A stretch of DNA of 47,369 nt from NCBI GenBank assembly GCA_027314645.1, contig DAHVAL010000014.1:1-47369 (forward strand), read 5' to 3'. The position numbers were made by a program, and so were the translations under genes. Of this stretch, positions 8,374 to 16,809 are shown one piece after another. Positions within the stretch are counted from its first letter, which is position 1; each line of letters opens with the position of its first letter. The notes below the pieces were generated by a model. It was not told the origin of the DNA. It searched no databases and saw only the letters and a list, made by a program, of their open reading frames with translations. This DNA comes from Nitrospirota bacterium. GTDB taxonomy: Bacteria > Nitrospirota > Leptospirillia > Leptospirillales > Leptospirillaceae.

Positions 8374-9483
8374 TCACTCAAAGATCGACTTTACCTTTGA
8401 AAAAAGGCCTCCGTCGCCCCCCGCCGGATTTTCCTGCGACTCACCCGAAACCTCGGCAAACCGTTCAAGTGCCTCCCGTTGCTCCCGGGACAAACGGGTC
8501 GGAATTTCGACGTTGAACCGGACCACGAGATCTCCCAATCCCCGTGTCTGGGGGTTGGCGATCCCTTTTCCGCGGACTCGGCGAACCGTTCCAGGCTGCG
8601 TTCCCGGATCGACCTTCATCGCATAGGAGCCTCCCAATGTGGGAATTTCAAGTGTCGACCCAAAAATGGCCTGTGTCAGCGTCAGGTTTTTTTCGATGAC
8701 CAGGTCGTCCCCTTCCCGCGTGAAGACCTGGTGGGGTTTGACGACGACATCAAGATAAAGATCCCCGGGGGGCCCTCCACTGACACCCGCATGCCCCTCA
8801 CCGGAGATCCTGACGCGCATGCCCGTCTGAACGCCCGCGGGAATGGACCGCGTGATCGTCCTGTCGACGGAGATTCTCCCCTTCCCGGAACAATTCGGAC
8901 AGATCTCCGTGATCATGCGGCCTTCCCCGCCGCAAGTCCCGCAGGTTTTCTGAACGTGAAAAAATCCCTGCTGAATCCGGATAAATCCGGTCCCACGGCA
9001 GGAAGAACACACCGTGACGGATTTCCCGTTCTTCGATCCGTTCCCCGAACAAGGCGCACAGGTTTCCCATCGCGCGAGCTTGATGGAAATTTCTTTGCCG
9101 AGGGCCGCCTCCTCAAAGGACAGCTCCACCTGGCGAAGGATATGCTCCCCTTGCTGGCGGCCGCCTGAAGAGCCGCCCCCAAAGAATTCGTTGAGAACCT
9201 CGGAAAACACATCCCCGAAGTTCGCCCCTCCACGGGCAAACCCTCCGTCGAAGCCTTCAAAGAAGCCCGAGCCCCCTCCAGAATCATACACCTGGCGCTT
9301 CTGCGGATCGCCGAGAACTTCATAGGCTTCATTGATCAACTTGAATTGCGCTTCCGCCGCTTTGTCGCCAGGATTGCGGTCGGGGTGATACTGCATGGCC
9401 AATTTGCGGTAGGCCTTTTTAATGTCGTCTGCGGACGCGTTTCGGGAGATGCCCAAGACGGTATAAAAATCTTTCGAGGCCAA
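8374..9483 (-). CDS. dnaJ: Chaperone protein DnaJ (Hsp40)
   Basis: Co-chaperone that stimulates DnaK ATPase activity and delivers unfolded clients in the cytoplasm. All parts of a full-length type I DnaJ are present in 369 residues: the J domain with HPD in YHPDRNPGD (about 33-35), a Gly/Phe-rich linker (about 70-110), four zinc-binding CxxCxGxG repeats ([32 protein letters not shown]), and the C-terminal substrate and dimerisation domains. The ATG follows a GGGGAAGGATC ribosome site. It lies 85 bases after dnaK, with a strong intrinsic terminator in that gap, so its expression probably depends on read-through. Confidence 0.97.
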   Translation of the reverse strand: MASKDFYTVLGISRNASADDIKKAYRKLAMQYHPDRNPGDKAAEAQFKLINEAYEVLGDPQKRQVYDSGGGSGFFEGFDGGFARGGANFGDVFSEVLNEFFGGGSSGGRQQGEHILRQVELSFEEAALGKEISIKLARWETCAPCSGNGSKNGKSVTVCSSCRGTGFIRIQQGFFHVQKTCGTCGGEGRMITEICPNCSGKGRISVDRTITRSIPAGVQTGMRVRISGEGHAGVSGGPPGDLYLDVVVKPHQVFTREGDDLVIEKNLTLTQAIFGSTLEIPTLGGSYAMKVDPGTQPGTVRRVRGKGIANPQTRGLGDLVVRFNVEIPTRLSREQREALERFAEVSGESQENPAGGDGGLFSKVKSIFE

Positions 9484-9521
9484 AAGAGATCCTTCCCCTG
9501 AATGGAATGGTCGGTTCGTGC

Positions 9522-9553
9522 AAAAAGCGGAAGAAGGATCAGCCTTCTTCCGC
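9522..9553 (-). terminator. Intrinsic terminator/attenuator between dnaK and dnaJ
   Basis: A perfect 11-bp stem (GCGGAAGAAGG with CCTTCTTCCGC, arms 9527-9537 and 9543-9553) and a 5-base loop are followed in the dnaK direction by T5. This is a textbook rho-independent terminator placed 15 bases after the dnaK stop. Because dnaJ follows on the same strand with no clear promoter of its own, it probably reduces dnaJ output relative to dnaK. Confidence 0.85.
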
Positions 9554-9568
9554 CAGGGTATTCTCGCT

Positions 9569-11497
9569 TCAGGACGGGTTCTTTTTCACGTCCTCGTATT
9601 CGGCATCGACCACGTTCTCGCCCGACGGGCCCGAGGCGGACTGGCCGGGAGAAGCGCCATCCCCGCCGCCTTTCTCCGCATTTTGGGACGCCTGGGTGGT
9701 CTTGTACACGATGTCCGCAAGCTTGTGTGATTCCTGCTCCAACACCTTCAACGCTTCCTTGAGCTCATCGATATTTTCGGACGTGAGCTTTCCACGGGCG
9801 GCTTCGATCGCTTCCCGAAACTGGCCCCGTTCCACATCGGAAATTTTCTCGGTCACATCCCCGAGAGATTTTTCCATGGCGTAGATCATGTTTTCCAAGC
9901 CGTTGCGGGTTTCGATCTTCTCGCGTCGCTTATGGTCCTCGGCGGCATGGGCTTCGGCTTCCCGAATCAGACGATCCACCTCGTCCTTCGAAAGCCCTCC
10001 TTGGGCCGTAATGCGGATCGATTGCTCCTTTCCGGTTCCCTTATCCTTGGCGCTGACGTGAACGATTCCATTCGAATCGATATCGAAGGTGACTTCGATT
10101 TGAGGCACGCCCCGGGGGGCGGAAGGAATCCCCGTAAGATCGAACTCGCCCAAAAGCTTGTTATCGGCCGCCATTTCGCGCTCTCCCTGGAAAACCTTGA
10201 TGGTCACGGAGTTTTGATTGTCGGCCGCCGTCGTGAACACCTGGCTACGTTTCGCGGGGATGGTCGTGTTCCTCTCGATCAGCTTGGTAAACACGCCTCC
10301 CAAGGTTTCGAGCCCCAAGGAAAGCGGGGTCACATCAAGAAGAAGGACATCCTTGACGTCTCCCTTCAGCACGGCTCCCTGGATGGCCGCTCCAATCGCC
10401 ACGACCTCGTCGGGGTTCACCCCTTTATGCGGGTCCTTTCCAAAGAACTTGCGGACGGTCTCCTGGACCTTGGGCATACGTGTCTGTCCCCCCACAAGCA
10501 CCACCTCGTCGACATTGGAGGAGGTCAGGTCCGCATCGGAAAGAGCTTTCTTGACAGGCTCAAGGGAATGGCTGACCAGTCCATCGGTCAATTGCTCAAG
10601 CTTCGAGCGGGAAATTTTCATGACCAAATGCTTCGGACCCGAGGCATCTGCGGTAATGAAGGGAAGGTTGACCTCCGTCTCCATCACGGTGGACAACTCG
10701 ATCTTCGCCTTTTCGGAGGCTTCCTTCAGTCGCTGGAGAGCCATTTTGTCTTTTTTAAGGTCGATGCCCGACTCCTGGAGATAGGTCGCGACGATATAAT
10801 CGATCAGGGACGCGTCAAAATCGTCTCCGCCAAGGTAGGTGTCCCCATTGGTGGATTTCACTTCAAACACCCCTTCCCCTATCTCAAGGATCGAAATATC
10901 GAAGGTTCCTCCGCCAAGGTCGTACACGGCAATTTTTTCTTCCTTCTTCCTGTCAAGGCCATACGCCAGGGACGCGGCCGTCGGCTCATTGATGATTCGG
11001 AGAACATTGAGGCCCGCAATCGCCCCGGCATTCTTCGTATCTTGACGCTGCGCGTCATTAAAATAGGCCGGGACCGTGATGACGGCATCGGTCACTTTTT
11101 CCCCAAGGTAGTCCTCGGCGGCTTGTTTGAGCTTCATCAAGATCTTGGCGGAGATTTCCGCAGGGGAATACTGCTTGCCACGTATTTCGACATAGGCATC
11201 CCCACTGGGGCCAGACACGACCTTGTACGGAAGCCGTTTCATCGCATGAACCACCTCGTCGGAAATGAATTTTCGTCCGATGAGACGCTTGACGGAATAA
11301 ATGGTATTTTCCGGATTGGTGATCGCCTGACGTTTCGCCACCTGGCCGACCAGGATCTCCCCTTTGTCTGTGAAAGCAACGACGGATGGGGTAATGCGCG
11401 AACCCTCCTGGTTCGGGATCACGACCGGTTCTCCCCCTTCCATGATGCAGACAACGGAGTTTGTTGTTCCGAGATCGATCCCGATGATTTTACTCAT
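9569..11497 (-). CDS. dnaK: Chaperone protein DnaK (Hsp70)
   Basis: ATP-dependent chaperone of 642 residues that binds exposed hydrophobic segments with DnaJ and GrpE as partners. The N-terminal ATPase domain opens with GIDLGTTNS, contains the [11 protein letters not shown] and [12 protein letters not shown] signatures (about residues 165-205) and the [10 protein letters not shown] segment near 340. The substrate-binding domain and helical lid follow. The tail is Gly/Pro/Ser-rich and ends in an acidic [14 protein letters not shown]-like stretch. A ribosome site GAAAGGAATT precedes the ATG. It is third in the CIRCE-controlled hrcA-grpE-dnaK-dnaJ order. Confidence 0.98.
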   Translation of the reverse strand: MSKIIGIDLGTTNSVVCIMEGGEPVVIPNQEGSRITPSVVAFTDKGEILVGQVAKRQAITNPENTIYSVKRLIGRKFISDEVVHAMKRLPYKVVSGPSGDAYVEIRGKQYSPAEISAKILMKLKQAAEDYLGEKVTDAVITVPAYFNDAQRQDTKNAGAIAGLNVLRIINEPTAASLAYGLDRKKEEKIAVYDLGGGTFDISILEIGEGVFEVKSTNGDTYLGGDDFDASLIDYIVATYLQESGIDLKKDKMALQRLKEASEKAKIELSTVMETEVNLPFITADASGPKHLVMKISRSKLEQLTDGLVSHSLEPVKKALSDADLTSSNVDEVVLVGGQTRMPKVQETVRKFFGKDPHKGVNPDEVVAIGAAIQGAVLKGDVKDVLLLDVTPLSLGLETLGGVFTKLIERNTTIPAKRSQVFTTAADNQNSVTIKVFQGEREMAADNKLLGEFDLTGIPSAPRGVPQIEVTFDIDSNGIVHVSAKDKGTGKEQSIRITAQGGLSKDEVDRLIREAEAHAAEDHKRREKIETRNGLENMIYAMEKSLGDVTEKISDVERGQFREAIEAARGKLTSENIDELKEALKVLEQESHKLADIVYKTTQASQNAEKGGGDGASPGQSASGPSGENVVDAEYEDVKKNPS

Positions 11498-11582
11498 AGA
11501 TAAATTCCTTTCACGATGAAGTGATATATCATTTCGGCGGAACCCTTGTCCCGCATGTATGTTCCTGCCTTTATTCTCAGTC

Positions 11583-12152
11583 TCAGGATGGCTTTCCCTT
11601 TGAAACCGTCACCATGGAGGGGCGGATCAACCGGTTGTGGATTCGGTAACCTTGCTGATAGACGTCGACAATCATCCCTTCCGGAAGAGTGTCGGTTTCA
11701 GTATACCCGACCGCTTCGTGAACTTCGGGGTCGAAGGAGGCTCCTTCCGACTGAACGCGAACGACATGGTTTTTTTCAAGGAGTTCCAAAAATTGCTTTT
11801 GGGTGAGACGAACCCCCTCGACGAGGGATTTGCATCCTGCGCCACCTTCGGCGTCCACCGTCCCGACATGCTGCAAGGCGCGCTCAAGGTTGTCCAGGAC
11901 AGGTAAAAAAGCCCGGAGAATGGATTCGTTTGCAAATTTGCGCGATTCCTCCAAATCCCTCCCGCTTCTTTTCCGAAAATTGTCGAAATCGGCAAGAAGA
12001 CGAATATATTTCTCCTTCCAGGGATCCCCTTTGGACTCCTCCGTCTGTGATCCTTCTCCCTCTTGAAGAAGCTCAGCCTCCGCATCCGAAGGGGCCTCTC
12101 TTCCCGGCTCCTTATTCGAAGGGGGCGCTTCTTCCTCAAACTCTTCCGGCAT
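11583..12152 (-). CDS. grpE: Nucleotide exchange factor GrpE
   Basis: Dimeric exchange factor that releases ADP from DnaK. The 189 residues comprise an acidic, probably disordered N-terminus rich in Glu (residues 1-45), a long coiled coil beginning near [17 protein letters not shown] (family signature), and a C-terminal beta domain with the conserved [25 protein letters not shown] stretch split across about residues 145-170 and ending in VTVSKGK. It sits between hrcA and dnaK, as expected for CIRCE-type operons. Confidence 0.95.
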   Translation of the reverse strand: MPEEFEEEAPPSNKEPGREAPSDAEAELLQEGEGSQTEESKGDPWKEKYIRLLADFDNFRKRSGRDLEESRKFANESILRAFLPVLDNLERALQHVGTVDAEGGAGCKSLVEGVRLTQKQFLELLEKNHVVRVQSEGASFDPEVHEAVGYTETDTLPEGMIVDVYQQGYRIHNRLIRPSMVTVSKGKPS

Positions 12153-12219
12153 TCCTCATCCTTTCTATTCCATGTATCCTATTGGTTCACGCACCTCAAA
12201 AATTCACGCATTCAGACGA

Positions 12220-13275
12220 TTATTCAACGCCCAGCCCGGAAAGCCAATGGTTCAGGCGGTTGGAAAGGCGCGACATCAGGGGAATCACCTGACCGTAATC
12301 CATCCGGACGGGGCCGACAAGCCCGATCGTTCCGAACCACGCTCCTGCCCGCAGAAGAGGAATGGAGACGACTGTGCATGCGTCAAGGCCCGGAGGTTCG
12401 TTTTCCGAACCGATCGAGACCGAGATCCCTCGAAATTCGACGAGCTTTTTCAAAAAGCTGAAAAGAGCGATCTGTTCCTCAAAGGCCTGGAACACCGACT
12501 CAAGATCTCCGGCGCGAAAAAACCCAGGCTCCTTCGCAAATCTTGAAGCCCCGAACAATTTGACGCCGGGTGTTCCTTCCAGGCGTTCAAGGGCACCGAC
12601 AAAGTCATTCCAAGCCTCCGAAATTCCCTCCATGTCGGCAAAGAAGGCATCCCGGATCTCGGATATTGTCTTTAATCGCCCTATCCTGTTCAGCTTCAGG
12701 ACGATTTTTCGAAACTCAACCCAGCCAATTCCCTCGGGATAAATGATGGTCCGTTTGAGAAGATGGCCGGTTTCAAGAATCACGACGAGAAGCCCCTCTC
12801 TGCCGGAAACCGGAACAGCCTCGAGGCCCACAACGCGAACATCTCCGACCGATCCCGTTTCCATAAGAAAGACCGCGTGGCCGGACATTCTCCCGACCTG
12901 AATGACGATCTCGGTCAAAACCTCGCTGAATTCGGTCAGCGAGGCTTCGGAAAGAAGCGGTTCGATCCCTTCCGAAAAATGGGTCCATTCTTCAAATTCG
13001 GATTGTTCAAAATCCGAATGGTCGACGAAGTAGCGAAACCCTTTTTCCGTGGGAACGCGCCCCGCGGAGGTGTGGGGATGGGTAAGGTATCCCAACTCCT
13101 CAAGGGCACTCATTATATTTCGGATCGTTGCAGGCGAGTAAGGCAACCTGAAAGAACGGTTGACAGACTGGGAACCGACCGGTAACCCTGAACGGATATA
13201 CCCCACGATGGTGGCGGAAAGAACTGCCCACTTTTTCTGGTCGAGAATTTCCTTCATTTCTGAACTGTCTGGCAC
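12220..13275 (-). CDS. hrcA: Heat-inducible transcription repressor HrcA
   Basis: Repressor that binds the CIRCE operator of class I heat-shock operons and is thought to be kept active by the GroE chaperonin. The N-terminal winged-helix domain includes SQSVNRSFRLPYSPATIRNIMSALEELGYL (about residues 35-65), followed by HTSAGRVPTEKGFRYFVD, which is diagnostic of HrcA. The C-terminal GAF-like part carries the family FGTIGLVGPVRMDY sequence near residue 325. I place the start at a GTG with GGAGG 4 bases upstream (351 residues). An ATG six codons later is also possible. An ATG upstream at 13302 lies inside CIRCE and is rejected. First gene of the operon it should control. Confidence 0.95.
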   Translation of the reverse strand: MPDSSEMKEILDQKKWAVLSATIVGYIRSGLPVGSQSVNRSFRLPYSPATIRNIMSALEELGYLTHPHTSAGRVPTEKGFRYFVDHSDFEQSEFEEWTHFSEGIEPLLSEASLTEFSEVLTEIVIQVGRMSGHAVFLMETGSVGDVRVVGLEAVPVSGREGLLVVILETGHLLKRTIIYPEGIGWVEFRKIVLKLNRIGRLKTISEIRDAFFADMEGISEAWNDFVGALERLEGTPGVKLFGASRFAKEPGFFRAGDLESVFQAFEEQIALFSFLKKLVEFRGISVSIGSENEPPGLDACTVVSIPLLRAGAWFGTIGLVGPVRMDYGQVIPLMSRLSNRLNHWLSGLGVE

Positions 13276-13288
13276 TCGTCCTCCAGAT

Positions 13289-13315
13289 TTAGCACTCAGC
13301 AACTTCGAGTGCTAA
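13289..13315 (-). promoter_or_regulatory. CIRCE operator
   Basis: Perfect 9-bp inverted repeat TTAGCACTC / GAGTGCTAA with a 9-base spacer, matching the established CIRCE consensus exactly. It begins immediately downstream of the -10 box and ends 14 bases before the hrcA GTG, so the predicted transcription start lies inside it. HrcA bound here would block initiation, and the element would also form a stem at the 5' end of the mRNA. Confidence 0.97.
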
Positions 13316-13344
13316 AATATATCAGGAGGAAGAGACGCTGTCAA
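13316..13344 (-). promoter_or_regulatory. Sigma70-type promoter of the hrcA operon
   Basis: Consensus -35 TTGACA (13344-13339) and -10 TATATT (13321-13316), separated by exactly 17 bases. The -35 hexamer contains the stop codon of the preceding small membrane-protein gene, so the promoter begins within that gene. The leader would be only about 30 to 35 bases. Confidence 0.9.
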
Positions 13345-13574
13345 GCCTTCTTGTCTTCAGGAATCGAGTTTCCTTTGGCCCCACCCTTTTCTTCAAGCGG
13401 ATATCCCCAAGGATCGACCTTCTTTTCTTCTTGGGGGAATCGTTTGTTCAACAGGCGCTCTCTCCTCACGATGAGGTAGAAGCTTGCCGAAATGACGAAC
13501 ACGGTCATGATCAGGCCGACGATGATAATGGAATAGTTGACGATCATGTTCGGAATACTTGGAGTTTCGTCCAT
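13341..13574 (-). CDS. Small single-TM protein, function unknown
   Basis: I do not recognise this 77-residue protein. It has one hydrophobic helix at about residues 12-35 (IIIVGLIMTVFVISASFYLIV), followed by a positively charged juxtamembrane segment (RRERLL) and a hydrophilic, Lys/Glu-rich tail containing DPWGYP. The charge distribution suggests N-out, C-in orientation. The ATG at 13574 follows AAGGA. A TTG six codons upstream would overlap the ribosome site. It lies about 40 bases after the FdhE-like gene and is the last gene of the long run. A functional link to FdhE is possible but only inferred from adjacency. Confidence 0.65.
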   Translation of the reverse strand: MDETPSIPNMIVNYSIIIVGLIMTVFVISASFYLIVRRERLLNKRFPQEEKKVDPWGYPLEEKGGAKGNSIPEDKKA

Positions 13575-13615
13575 TACAATCCTTTCCTTCAATCGGAATC
13601 AGAGCAATCTTCCCT

Positions 13616-14524
13616 TTATGGGCGGTAATCATCAATCCCCGGGCGCCGGATGGCTTCGGCATGGCTGATCGGCTGCCCGAGCGGTCTCAGCCCCATTTCG
13701 CCCGCGGCCATATCCAGATGCAACCCCAACACTTCCTGAATATCGGGGTTGAGGAAATCGGATCCGGCCCTTTGGTCGACCATTTTCAGATAGGTTCGAC
13801 ACCCCTCGCACGCCAGTATTCCCTGATGTTCATTGGGATGCTTGTAGAGAAGATCGAAAAGCTCCGGATCGGTTTCCCCGCAGGAGGGGCATCCAGCCAT
13901 CAAAAATGTCTCCCAATGAAACGAACAGAAAAAACAATAGTACCTTCTCCGGTCGTTCGACACGGCCTGGCCGATGACGGGCGGCGCTCCGCATACCGGA
14001 CAGTGGGCATAGCCCCATTCAAGGTTCCGCAAAAAAGTGATCAGGGTTTCGTGAAGGCGTTCAAAGGAGATGCGAAGAGACATTTTCAGCAAGTAGACCA
14101 GAAGGGGACGGGGAACATCCATCGTTTCCGAAACGGAATCAAAATGCCCGTCGTCGCGAGAGAGAAGCTCGGCGATCACTTCTCCTTCCGATTTCCGGCT
14201 GTTTCTCATGAAGGTCGCAATACGGGTGGCATATTGCTCGCGCTCTCCGCCGCCTTGTCTCATGACGGTCATAATCTTCCTGAACTGCTGCCCGGTGTGA
14301 GGAAGGTTCATTTTTGCAAAGGCGGGACGGTCAATCAAAGGAATGCCTCTCGACAATCGCTCCCGGAGCGTCGCGTCGCGAAGATCGATCAAGGCCAGGA
14401 GGTCGTCAGGTCGGGAGGTATTCCAGATCTCTTCGATCTTCTCGTAAAACTGGAAAATATCCCGCAAATGAGGGCGCGCCCGAATATGTTCGGCGAGCAT
14501 TCGATCACGTTCAGAAGATTCCAT
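13616..14524 (-). CDS. FdhE-like formate dehydrogenase accessory protein
   Basis: Resembles FdhE, a cytoplasmic iron-binding protein needed for activity of respiratory formate dehydrogenases. The 302-residue protein has a helical N-terminal half and a C-terminal half with rubredoxin-like Cys pairs: CPVCG (about residue 172), CFFC (about 194), CPSCG (about 209) and CEGC (about 233). An aromatic-rich link RRYYCFFCSFHWE lies between the pairs, as in the family. No formate dehydrogenase subunit is encoded in the window, so its client enzyme must lie elsewhere or differ. It follows relA by 17 bases and is probably co-transcribed. Confidence 0.75.
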   Translation of the reverse strand: MESSERDRMLAEHIRARPHLRDIFQFYEKIEEIWNTSRPDDLLALIDLRDATLRERLSRGIPLIDRPAFAKMNLPHTGQQFRKIMTVMRQGGGEREQYATRIATFMRNSRKSEGEVIAELLSRDDGHFDSVSETMDVPRPLLVYLLKMSLRISFERLHETLITFLRNLEWGYAHCPVCGAPPVIGQAVSNDRRRYYCFFCSFHWETFLMAGCPSCGETDPELFDLLYKHPNEHQGILACEGCRTYLKMVDQRAGSDFLNPDIQEVLGLHLDMAAGEMGLRPLGQPISHAEAIRRPGIDDYRP

Positions 14525-14541
14525 GCAACCTCCGGGATATC

Positions 14542-16809
14542 TTAGGCGTTGAAGGTGTGAAATGGTTCAGAAGAGGTTTTGATCCTCTGCACGCGAACGA
14601 CGCCCTTCACGTGTTGGACTCGCGTCATGATCTCCTGAAGATGACCCAGATTTTCTACGGTAATGGTGAAGTCCAGAACCCCCATGCGGTGCTTGGATGG
14701 TTTTACCTCGGCATGCGTGATGTTGGCCCCCCGCTCCGAAATGACCGCGGAAACAGCCGCCAGCATCCCGGGTTTGTCCTCCATCGACACCCGGAGATGG
14801 ACATCGAAGATCGCATCCTTCGAAGAGTCCCACACAGCAGGAACAATCCGGTCCTGCTCCAGGGAAAGGTGGACGAGATTCGGACAGTCGGCAGTATGGA
14901 CAATGATCCCCCGTCCCCGCGTGACATACCCGACGATCTCCTCTCCAGGGACAGGGCTGCAACACCCCGCAAGACCGATCAGAAGATCCTTTCCACCCCC
15001 CCGAACAACGATCGGGACCCGTTCCTGCATTGGAGAGGGGGTGATGACAGAAACAGGTTCCTCTCCCTGACCCGGAAGGAGTTTTCGGAGCACCGAGGAG
15101 GCGGAAAGCCGGCCGAACCCGATGCGGGAATAGATATCCTCGAGCGTAGGATCGGACAAATCGGAGAACGAGAGGACGGTTCCCAAAAATGGCGGCTTGG
15201 TAAACTCGCTCCATCGCCGATGAAATTTTTGGGCCTCCGCCTCAAGGGAGCGCAACCCGATTTCTGCGCTCTGGCGCATCTCCTCTTCCTTGATCCAGTG
15301 GCGGATTCTGGCCCGTGCCTTGGGGGTGGCGACAAAGCGCAGCCAATCCTTGCTCGGGGTTTGAGAAGGATTCGTGATGATCTCGACCACATCGCCGCTT
15401 TCCAGGACCGTCTTGATGGGAACCCATCGTCCATTCACGCGGGCGCCAACGGTACGGTTCCCTACCTCGGTATGGATCCCGTAGGCGAAATCAATCGCCG
15501 TCGAGCCCTTGATCATTTCCCGAACATCGCCGGCCGGTGTAAAGACATAGACCTCATCAGGAAAGAGGTTGAGCTTTACCGAATTCATGAATTCCTGATT
15601 GTCGGAAAGCTCCTTCTGCCATTCGACGAGTTGGCGAAGCCAATTCACGACCTTGAGATCCGGAAAAGCGGGTGTGCCGTCCGAGTTTTCCTTATAATTC
15701 CAATGGGCGGCGACCCCTTCTTCGGCCACGCGATGCATCTCTTCCGTCCGGATCTGAAACTCCACGAGCACCCCTTCCGGTGCGATCACGGTCGTATGCA
15801 GGGATTGATACATATTCGACTTTGGAACGGCAATGAAATCCTTAATGCGGCCGGCCATCGGCTTGTAAATCCCGTGGAGCAATCCCAACACGCCGTAACA
15901 ATGGAGCTTCGTGTCGGTAATGACCCGAATCCCCATCAAATCGTAGATTTCATCAAAAGGAATTTCCTGGGAGGTCATCTTCCGGTAAATGCTGTAGATA
16001 TGCTTGTACCGGCCTTCAACACGGCCAGGAATGGCGTTTTCAACCAAGGACTGAGAGACCGAGTGGATGATCTGCTCGATATAATTGGTCCGTTCCTTCC
16101 GTTTTCTCGCCACCCGGGAGCGAAGGTCGGCATAGGTTTCCGGATCAAGGACGGAAAAGGAAAGGTCTTCAAGCTCGGATTTGATCCATCCGATCCCAAG
16201 CCGATTGGCCAACGGGGCATAAATATCCAGGGTCTCTTGGGCAATGATTTTTTGCTTCGACGCATCGAGCCATTCGATCGTGCGCATGTTGTGAAGCCGG
16301 TCCGCGAGCTTGACAAGAAGAACGCGGATATCTTCCGACATCGACAAAAGCATCTTACGAAAATTTTCGGCCTGCTTCTCTGCCTGGGACTTCTTAAATT
16401 GAAACTTTCCTATTTTGGTGACGCCGTCGATCAAATGCAGAACTTTTTTCCCAAAGGTGGACTCGATCACTTCGGGCGAGAGGGACGTGTCTTCCAGGGT
16501 GTCATGGAGAAGGGCGGTGACGAGACAATTGGTATCGACCCGCATTTCGGCCAAAATAAGAGCCACATTCAGCGGATGTTTGATATAGGAGTCGCCGGAC
16601 TGCCGTTTTTGACCCTCATGCGATTCGAGGGCCATATTGTAGGCCTTGCGGATAAGGTCAAGACCTTCAGGATTCGGATTGTACCGGGCCACCGTCTCAA
16701 GAAGCCTGTCGAGGGTGACCTCCCCTTCCGGAAGGGCATGCCCATGGTCCGTGGGATCAGAAATCCCTTCAGGCCTGTCGGTATTGGCTAACAACGAAGA
16801 GGCGTTCAA
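14542..16809 (-). CDS. (p)ppGpp synthetase/hydrolase, RelA/SpoT family
   Basis: Makes and probably degrades the alarmone (p)ppGpp. The 755-residue protein carries an HD hydrolase domain with HDTLEDT (HD at 102-103, ED at 106-107), a synthetase domain with KHIYSIYRKM, FDEIYDLMGIRVI and QIRTEEMHRVAEEGVAAHW, a TGS domain beginning VFTPAGDV, and a C-terminal ACT domain. An intact HDxxED motif suggests it is bifunctional, of the long Rel type, although this is inference. The start is a TTG behind AAGGGGG. It overlaps the end of recJ by 41 bases. No second long RSH protein is visible here. Confidence 0.93.
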   Translation of the reverse strand: MNASSLLANTDRPEGISDPTDHGHALPEGEVTLDRLLETVARYNPNPEGLDLIRKAYNMALESHEGQKRQSGDSYIKHPLNVALILAEMRVDTNCLVTALLHDTLEDTSLSPEVIESTFGKKVLHLIDGVTKIGKFQFKKSQAEKQAENFRKMLLSMSEDIRVLLVKLADRLHNMRTIEWLDASKQKIIAQETLDIYAPLANRLGIGWIKSELEDLSFSVLDPETYADLRSRVARKRKERTNYIEQIIHSVSQSLVENAIPGRVEGRYKHIYSIYRKMTSQEIPFDEIYDLMGIRVITDTKLHCYGVLGLLHGIYKPMAGRIKDFIAVPKSNMYQSLHTTVIAPEGVLVEFQIRTEEMHRVAEEGVAAHWNYKENSDGTPAFPDLKVVNWLRQLVEWQKELSDNQEFMNSVKLNLFPDEVYVFTPAGDVREMIKGSTAIDFAYGIHTEVGNRTVGARVNGRWVPIKTVLESGDVVEIITNPSQTPSKDWLRFVATPKARARIRHWIKEEEMRQSAEIGLRSLEAEAQKFHRRWSEFTKPPFLGTVLSFSDLSDPTLEDIYSRIGFGRLSASSVLRKLLPGQGEEPVSVITPSPMQERVPIVVRGGGKDLLIGLAGCCSPVPGEEIVGYVTRGRGIIVHTADCPNLVHLSLEQDRIVPAVWDSSKDAIFDVHLRVSMEDKPGMLAAVSAVISERGANITHAEVKPSKHRMGVLDFTITVENLGHLQEIMTRVQHVKGVVRVQRIKTSSEPFHTFNA

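Noticed and set aside
9932-11503. Long forward frame antisense to dnaK
   Set aside because: It is a shadow of dnaK produced by GC-rich third positions, His/Arg/Gly-rich, with no domain.
13276-13302. Upstream ATG start for HrcA
   Set aside because: It falls within the CIRCE operator and ahead of the likely ribosome site, so the transcript would barely include it.
14314-16791. 825-codon forward frame antisense to rel
   Set aside because: It mirrors the rel gene in another frame and has the composition of an antisense shadow. Rel is certain on the other strand.
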